Below are positions 59,558-64,000 of a DNA stretch of 64,000 bases, piece by piece; position 1 is the stretch's first letter, and every line of letters begins with the position of its first letter. A model generated the notes under the pieces. It ran no database searches, was not told where the DNA came from, and saw nothing but the letters and a program-made list of their open reading frames with translations. The DNA lies in assembly GCA_947488935.1 (NCBI GenBank), contig CANLBN010000006.1:215616-279615 (forward strand), read 5' to 3'. The DNA comes from an uncultured Pseudomonadales bacterium (GTDB taxonomy: Bacteria > Pseudomonadota > Gammaproteobacteria > Pseudomonadales > Cellvibrionaceae). Both the position numbers and the translations under genes were made by a program.

Positions 59558-60253
59558 TTATGGATTGAGGCTTTTCCTAAGCAGAATCATCTTCTCTTCA
59601 AGCTCTGCTATTTGTTTATCTGTCTCTTCTAGCACTGTGGCAAATTGATCTTTCATCTCAGGAACCGTGGTAATTGATTTTGCAAGAACCTCACGGTGTA
59701 CCGTCATGTATTTGAGATCGCACTTTATCGTAAATAAGGCAATAGCATCTGCCTGTTGTCTTTTGGCTAAGCCGGCAACCGTGTTATAAGCTTCTACGAT
59801 ATCTCTGGACTTATCTTTTAAGCTAACCCCAGATGACGCGCCTTCTGAGCTATCAAAAGCATTAATTATTTCATAAAATAATGGCTCATTAGCAATACCT
59901 GATACCTCTACTGCATAGCCCGGTGTGCCTTCTTTTACAACGAAGGACCCTTTATTTTCTCCATCTACAATAGGTAATTCACCTAATACTAACCATTTCA
60001 AATTCACATACAAGCTGGTCGATATTTTCTTTAACTGACTGACCGTAGGCTCGCCACCACTTAAATATCGATTAATACCGCTATTAGAAATCCCTGTCAG
60101 TCTAGAAAGTGCTGAGGCACCACCGACAATCTCCGTCAATAAATTAATACGCTGTGTAAAATCTTTGGCGTTTGTCAGCTTAATGTCGTACTCGGGTAAA
60201 GACAGGATATACCGGCCAATTGCCTTGGGGTCGTTAACATCTTTAAGCTTCAT
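59558..60253 (-). CDS. XRE-type DNA-binding protein, possible phage repressor remnant
   Basis: A 231-residue protein. The N-terminal helix-turn-helix (about residues 45-80, GGASALSRLTGISNSGINRYLSGGEPTVSQLKKI) resembles those of phage and plasmid repressors. No S24 peptidase domain is visible; the C-terminal half is helical and ends in a coiled coil (EETDKQIAELEEKMILLRKSL). It is divergent from a DUF3164 gene, a combination that occurs in Mu-like phages, so it may be the surviving repressor of such an element. Confidence 0.65.
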   Translation of the reverse strand: MKLKDVNDPKAIGRYILSLPEYDIKLTNAKDFTQRINLLTEIVGGASALSRLTGISNSGINRYLSGGEPTVSQLKKISTSLYVNLKWLVLGELPIVDGENKGSFVVKEGTPGYAVEVSGIANEPLFYEIINAFDSSEGASSGVSLKDKSRDIVEAYNTVAGLAKRQQADAIALFTIKCDLKYMTVHREVLAKSITTVPEMKDQFATVLEETDKQIAELEEKMILLRKSLNP

Positions 60254-60834
60254 ACAATTACTCTAAAAGGTTAATTTATTTATTTTTTATCTCTAAAGAG
60301 TTTACAATTTAACCCCATAGAGATATATTGTTTCTCAGTTACCTAATGTGGCCTTTATATAGCACAGTGACAATCATTAACGGAGCTACAGCCTACCTAA
60401 ATTGTATAGGTGTTGGCTGCTGACTAAAATTTAGCGGCTGTAAATTGGCATCAATGCAATTTATACCAAGGAGTAAAACCTCACACCATTCATAAATATC
60501 GCTATGCTCCTTAGCCAAAAGATCGAACAGTGACAACAATAACTATCACTTAACTTTAAGGAATCACTTCCCAAAAAGAGGCTCAATAAAAGCCTTCTAA
60601 ACAGAGGGATAAACCATAGCCTATAGCCTATATCTTAATCAAATGGGCAAAATACAAAAGGATACATCTCCTTGTGCCCTCTGGAAACCTATGTATCTTA
60701 TATTTGAGGTAAGCACATTGTTGATGATAACGGATATACGCCCAATTTGAACATATATTTAAGCATTTTCAATACTAACTGATGGGTATTCATCACTAAT
60801 TATTGCAGCATTAATTATGACTTAGGAGTTAAAA
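60254..60834. other. Intergenic region of 581 bases
   Basis: AT-rich, between the XRE regulator and the DUF3164 gene. Only small symmetric elements are seen (CTCTAAAGAG near 60290, ACCTA/TAGGT around 60395). No gene or tRNA recognised. It is long enough to be a decayed early region of a prophage, but no coding fragment could be supported. Confidence 0.5.
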
Positions 60835-61437
60835 ATGGATAAACAACTGCCTGAAAATAATAAAAAACCGATGGCCTCTCAAGGCTCAATTACATCTGCC
60901 GAGCAGCAACGCGATGAATTAGTGCTACGATTTATTAGGCAGGCAAAAATGTTGCAGGCAACGATAAAAACCTTCAAGGATTGCTGTTTAAACGAAGTAG
61001 ACATTTTTATCGACTCCACTATAGATTATCAAAATAAAACAACGAATGAAGCCATGGACGATGTACAACTCTTAAGTTTTGATGGCAAATATAAAATACG
61101 GTGTACTTTTTCTAAGAGTATTAACCTTGATAAACACTTACAAATCGCCAAAAAATTAATCGATATTTGCGTGAATCGCTGGGGTAAAGGCACGTATTCT
61201 GACGCAGAAATACTGATCAAAGATGCCTTTAAAGTAGATAGTACGGGGCAAATAAATATAAGGCGCATACTCAATTTAAAACGCTTAGACATCAAAGACG
61301 ATGAATGGCAAACAGCGATGCAGTTTATATCTCAATCGGGGCAAGTTATAAATAATAAGAATTATATCCACTTATACGAACGTGTAGAAAACAACGGCAA
61401 ATGGAAGCCGATTTTATTAGATATAGCTTTTTTATAA
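60835..61437 (+). CDS. DUF3164 protein, Mu-like phage origin
   Basis: A 200-residue protein that matches the DUF3164 family of Mu-like transposable phages and prophages. Diagnostic stretches are RDELVLRFIRQAKMLQ, LSFDGKYKIRCTFSKSINLDKHLQIAKKLID, the DAFKVDSTGQINIRRILNLKRLDIKDDEWQTAM segment and the C-terminal LYERVENNGKWKPILLDIA. Its function in the phage is not known. Transposase, gemA, mor and structural genes are all missing here, so this is an isolated remnant, though its reading frame is intact. It follows AGGAG (about 8 bases before the ATG). Confidence 0.85.
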   Translation: MDKQLPENNKKPMASQGSITSAEQQRDELVLRFIRQAKMLQATIKTFKDCCLNEVDIFIDSTIDYQNKTTNEAMDDVQLLSFDGKYKIRCTFSKSINLDKHLQIAKKLIDICVNRWGKGTYSDAEILIKDAFKVDSTGQINIRRILNLKRLDIKDDEWQTAMQFISQSGQVINNKNYIHLYERVENNGKWKPILLDIAFL

Positions 61438-61586
61438 AATATCTCACCTTTGCTGTTCCATTTATCACGAGGGCAAGTGCTTTATCTCTTACCTAAAAAG
61501 CAAATCCGTTTTAGGCATTCAACCAGAATGTGCAGTCAATATTAAAAAATAAGGTCTATGGGTTTGTCATAAATAACCATCAAGCT

Positions 61587-63251
61587 TTAATTTCTGGCCG
61601 ACGACTGACAAGGCATTCTTTTAGGACCAAGAAAATGTTTAACTTCTGGTGGTGTATCGCCTTGATGTAGATTATGGATCTGCTGTTCGAGCGCGTAATC
61701 TTTTCCTGCCAAACGCTCTCTATGCCTTAAGTGGTGAACCCAAGATACATCGAAAAAACACTCGACGAAGATATCCGCTTGATCGGACTGCTGCAGCACC
61801 TCCCAACCGTAGGCACCGTATTGTTGCCTTGCTAGTCTCAGCTGACACATTAACGCTAAAAACTCTTCTTCATCACTGCCCTCGATTTTGTATTCAATTA
61901 TAACCATTACTGGTGAACGCTCGTTCAATAACGATTTATCTTGATCTGAATCGACTAAAATATTCGGCTCTGCCCAGTGTTCAGAGGGAGCAAGGTCAAT
62001 CGCTTCTCCCAGATTCAGTTTCTGTTTTCGCGATAATATCATTCCCAAAGTTAAGGTAGCTGATGCAATAATGAGAGCCGTCTTGATGCCCATTTGACTG
62101 GCAATAGCCCCCCAAATAACACTACCAAGGCTCATCGAACCAAAAAACACCATAAGGTAGATTGCCAAACCACGAGCTCTGACCCAATCAGGTAAAGCAC
62201 TTTGAGCCGATACGCTAAACGTTGATAACGTCCATATCCAACTGATGCCAAAAAAGATACTGCCAAACATAGCAAGTATTTCATCGACGGGTAAATTAGG
62301 GAGCAGGTAACTAAGTAATGTGTTATTAACAGGAAATGCAGACATCATCATAGTGCCGATGATAAATACCGCTGCAATCCAGGTTATTTGGTCCGAGCTG
62401 AACTTCCTTTTTACTTTAGGCAACAGAAATGCACCAATTACGGCTCCCAAACCAATGGCTGCGATTAGCAGACCATAGACATCGGCACCGGCTTGCATCT
62501 CTGTTTTAACAAAAATAGGGAGCAATGCCCAAAAGCCACTGGCAGAGATAAAAAAAGCAAAGGCGCGCCAGAGTGTCGCTCTAAGAGGCTGGCTGTAGCG
62601 CGCATAGCGCAGACCAGCTTTAATTGCTCCTGGTATAGCCTCTTTTGTTGTCTCTTTGCTGGCTTGCTTTGGTTTCCACCACAAAAATGCCCATATGATG
62701 GCGATAAAGCTTAGGGCGTTAATGAGGAAAGGGCTTTCGGGACCTAAGACTACAATTAATATTCCGGCAATTCCAGGGCCAATAGAACGGCTAATATTAA
62801 AGCCAATGCTGTTCATCGCAATGGCTGACTGCAAGTCTTCTTTAGGTACCAATAAGGGGTTAATAGCCTGCTTTGGCGGTGCCGTAAAAGCTGCACAAGT
62901 ACCAATCAAAAAGATAAACAACAATAGCAAGTAAGGCGTCATCGCATTTAAATAAATCAATACGGCTAACATAGTGGCAATAACCGCCATGATGATGTTC
63001 ACGACTAACAGCATCCGCCGCTTACTAGAAACATCGGCTATGGCGCCAGCAAGCAGTGCAAAAAGGAAAATAGGCAGTGTTGTTACAGCTTGTACCAGAG
63101 CCACAATAAAAGGATCATCGGTCATAGTTGTCATCAACCAAGCAGCACCCACTTCGTGCATTCTAAGCCCTATGGTGGATATGACAGTTGCACTCCATAT
63201 CACAGTAAAATCTTTCGACTTAAAGGGAGCCATGGCACTATTTTCTTTCAT
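61587..63251 (-). CDS. MFS_3-family exporter with C-terminal soluble domain
   Basis: A 554-residue inner-membrane transporter of the enterobactin-exporter-like MFS_3 (TMS effector) family. About 12 helices occupy residues 15-400, opening with FTVIWSATVISTIGLRMHEVGAAWLM. The last ~110 residues (VMVIIEYKIEGSDEEEFLALM ... VHHLRHRERL ... VKHFLG) form an antibiotic-biosynthesis-monooxygenase-like domain often fused to this family. The substrate is unknown. Near the repeat array at the window edge. Confidence 0.85.
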   Translation of the reverse strand: MKENSAMAPFKSKDFTVIWSATVISTIGLRMHEVGAAWLMTTMTDDPFIVALVQAVTTLPIFLFALLAGAIADVSSKRRMLLVVNIIMAVIATMLAVLIYLNAMTPYLLLLFIFLIGTCAAFTAPPKQAINPLLVPKEDLQSAIAMNSIGFNISRSIGPGIAGILIVVLGPESPFLINALSFIAIIWAFLWWKPKQASKETTKEAIPGAIKAGLRYARYSQPLRATLWRAFAFFISASGFWALLPIFVKTEMQAGADVYGLLIAAIGLGAVIGAFLLPKVKRKFSSDQITWIAAVFIIGTMMMSAFPVNNTLLSYLLPNLPVDEILAMFGSIFFGISWIWTLSTFSVSAQSALPDWVRARGLAIYLMVFFGSMSLGSVIWGAIASQMGIKTALIIASATLTLGMILSRKQKLNLGEAIDLAPSEHWAEPNILVDSDQDKSLLNERSPVMVIIEYKIEGSDEEEFLALMCQLRLARQQYGAYGWEVLQQSDQADIFVECFFDVSWVHHLRHRERLAGKDYALEQQIHNLHQGDTPPEVKHFLGPKRMPCQSSARN

Positions 63252-63415
63252 AAACTAAATCACTCTGAGAAATAGGAAGAACGTGTATCTTTAACCGATT
63301 AAAATGTTATCAATATAAAGCACTATCATGATAACGGTAAAGCGCAAAGAAATATAATAAAGAGCTAATACACAATTGCTTTTACAAAACACCTACTAAA
63401 CAACTGATTATGAAA
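63252..63415. other. Intergenic region up to the repeat array
   Basis: 164 bases upstream of the MFS gene, holding its promoter. AT-rich. No gene; a small ATCATGAT-type palindrome around 63326 is the only structure seen. Confidence 0.45.
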
Positions 63416-63521
63416 TGGTGGAAAAGTAAGGATTATCTTTAGTACATCCTACGAACACTTCACAAATCAAAATATTCAAACAGTATGAATATAGACGTTG
63501 AGCTTTTACAGAGGTGTAACT
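63416..63521 (-). repeat. tRNA-end-derived repeat, copy 3 (decayed)
   Basis: Reads TGGTGGAAAAGTAAGGATTA from 63416, followed by ATCTTTAGTACATCCT. It aligns to copy 2 over about 100 bases with one 12-base deletion, at about 60-65% identity by eye, continuing past the tRNA-like part. It is the most degraded copy and the furthest from the window edge. Confidence 0.6.
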
Positions 63522-63614
63522 TATTAGGATAATTAAGGGATAACTAGAGAAGTGTAAAACCTATTCCGCGCTTTCTGAATCTTCCTTGTTGATTTTTCTA
63601 CACATATAAAAATA

Positions 63615-63720
63615 TGGAGGAGAAGGAGGGATTATCTTCGGTATATCCTGTCCCTCACCTTTCGGGCGCTTCACGGATCAAATCGTTCGAGCTACATGGA
63701 TGTAGTGAATGCAAGTTTTA
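63615..63720 (-). repeat. tRNA-end-derived repeat, copy 2 (intermediate)
   Basis: TGGAGGAGAAGGAGGGATTA at 63615 is the reverse complement of a tRNA 3' end with one change (TCCA instead of GCCA). TCTTCGG..ATCC..CTCACCTTTCGGGC follows, aligning to copy 1, and CTACATGGATGTAG is a hairpin at the place where copy 1 has its long hairpin. Confidence 0.65.
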
Positions 63721-63834
63721 CATAGAGCAAAAACTTGCCGAACATTTTGTCTGGCAAGGGTTTGATAGGCAAGAATGCATGAATATCGCGAACACAGGGA
63801 TGTGTAAGAGCGACCTCACCCCTCATTACTCCAT

Positions 63835-63863
63835 CCATAAAAAACCGCCCAAAAGGCGGTTTT
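63835..63863 (-). terminator. Intrinsic terminator behind repeat copy 1 (minus strand)
   Basis: AAAACCGCC and GGCGGTTTT pair over nine bases around CAAAA; read on the minus strand the hairpin ends in TTTTTT. It lies about 17 bases after the CCA-like end of repeat copy 1, exactly where a tRNA gene would terminate. Confidence 0.8.
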
Positions 63864-63879
63864 ACTTACTATAACAATA

Positions 63880-64000
63880 TGGCGGAGAAGGAGGGATTAT
63901 TCGGCGCATCCATGCGCCTCCCTTTCGGGCTCGCTACGCTCGTGCAAAAACATTCCCGATGTTTTTGTCGAACCGGGGTTCTCATCCTAATCTCCTTTCT
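63880..64000 (-). repeat. tRNA-end-derived repeat, copy 1 (best preserved, continues beyond window)
   Basis: On the minus strand the element ends in ATCCCTCCTTCTCCGCCA, identical in form to the T-arm and acceptor 3' end of a tRNA(Ser)-type gene including an encoded CCA. Instead of continuing into a T-stem, it is preceded by about 70 bases with hairpins GGCGCAT/ATGCGCC (63903-63918) and CAAAAACAT/ATGTTTTTG (63945-63967), and then by GGTTCGA (63968-63974, minus strand), the normal T-loop partner. Part of a larger unit to the right of the window. Confidence 0.7.

Larger units (their letters stand above)
63614..63874 (+). pseudogene. 86-codon frame through repeat copy 2, doubtful as a gene
   Basis: The frame starts with the reverse complement of a tRNA 3' end (MEEKEGL) and runs through the repeat, so its first ~25 codons cannot be trusted. 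The later part (HGCSECKFYIEQKLAEHFVWQGFDRQECMNIANTGMC) has evenly spaced cysteines and is more protein-like, perhaps the remainder of a small gene carried between the repeat copies. It ends beyond the terminator at 63835-63863, with no ribosome site in front. Confidence 0.3.

Overview
The window comes from a gammaproteobacterium of moderately low GC, most likely a marine, Pseudomonadales/Cellvibrionales-like heterotroph. The basis is family recognition: an Rnf complex directly behind metG, the long isocitrate lyase paired with malate synthase G, FadE/FadI/FadJ/FadH beta-oxidation enzymes, RoxA, NudC and a TIGR02444-type protein. No sequence search was run, so the genus is not claimed.

Layout. 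Positions 1-7.6 kb carry the 3' part of metG followed by rsxABCDGE (rnf), a membrane ion-translocating ferredoxin:NAD oxidoreductase; the nth gene that often ends this operon is absent. 7.7-13.4 kb is a signalling block: an exported solute-binding protein, a REC-EAL c-di-GMP phosphodiesterase, and a 1213-residue unorthodox hybrid kinase with two periplasmic solute-binding domains. 13.5-22.3 kb holds xthA, a small L7/L12-fold membrane protein, roxA, an exported phytase/esterase-like protein with a possible Pho box, an acidic porin, a YaiI-family protein, and an exported DUF3179 protein with MsrA. 22.3-28.5 kb is the glyoxylate shunt: a RamB/ScfR-type regulator divergent from malate synthase G, then isocitrate lyase, with shared operator-like motifs. 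28.6-33.3 kb has an ADP-ribosyltransferase-like orphan and leuA-holD?-rimI-eamA. 33.5-38.5 kb contains a trypsin-like protease overlapping an FHA membrane protein, and an ECF sigma factor overlapping a von Willebrand (vWA) membrane protein. 38.8-44.3 kb has a VOC protein, a second solute-binding protein opposite a PAS-GGDEF-EAL protein, a TIGR02444 protein and a stand-alone shikimate kinase. 44.4-57 kb is a fatty-acid/branched-chain degradation block: fadE, a TetR regulator, fadD, fadH, fadI, fadJ, mmsA. 57-64 kb is more accessory: nudC, an OhrR-type regulator opposite an AhpD-like gene, an XRE regulator plus a DUF3164 gene that look like a Mu-like phage remnant, an MFS_3 exporter, and at the right edge a tandem, progressively decaying series of repeats built on a tRNA(Ser)-type 3' end.

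How the genes fit together: fatty acids are activated (FadD), oxidised (FadE, FadH, FadJ, FadI) to acetyl-CoA, and the acetyl-CoA is conserved through isocitrate lyase and malate synthase G under a regulator class known to sense short-chain acyl-CoA. Rnf could couple reduced ferredoxin/NADH pools to an ion gradient. Two separate solute-binding protein/c-di-GMP enzyme neighbourhoods suggest sensing of small molecules to control sessile versus motile life.

The least explained signals are the tRNA-end-derived repeat array at 63.4-64.0 kb, the repeat-like element at 28.58-28.75 kb, the protease-FHA pair, the sigma-vWA pair, the two binding-protein/c-di-GMP loci, and the ART-like orphan.
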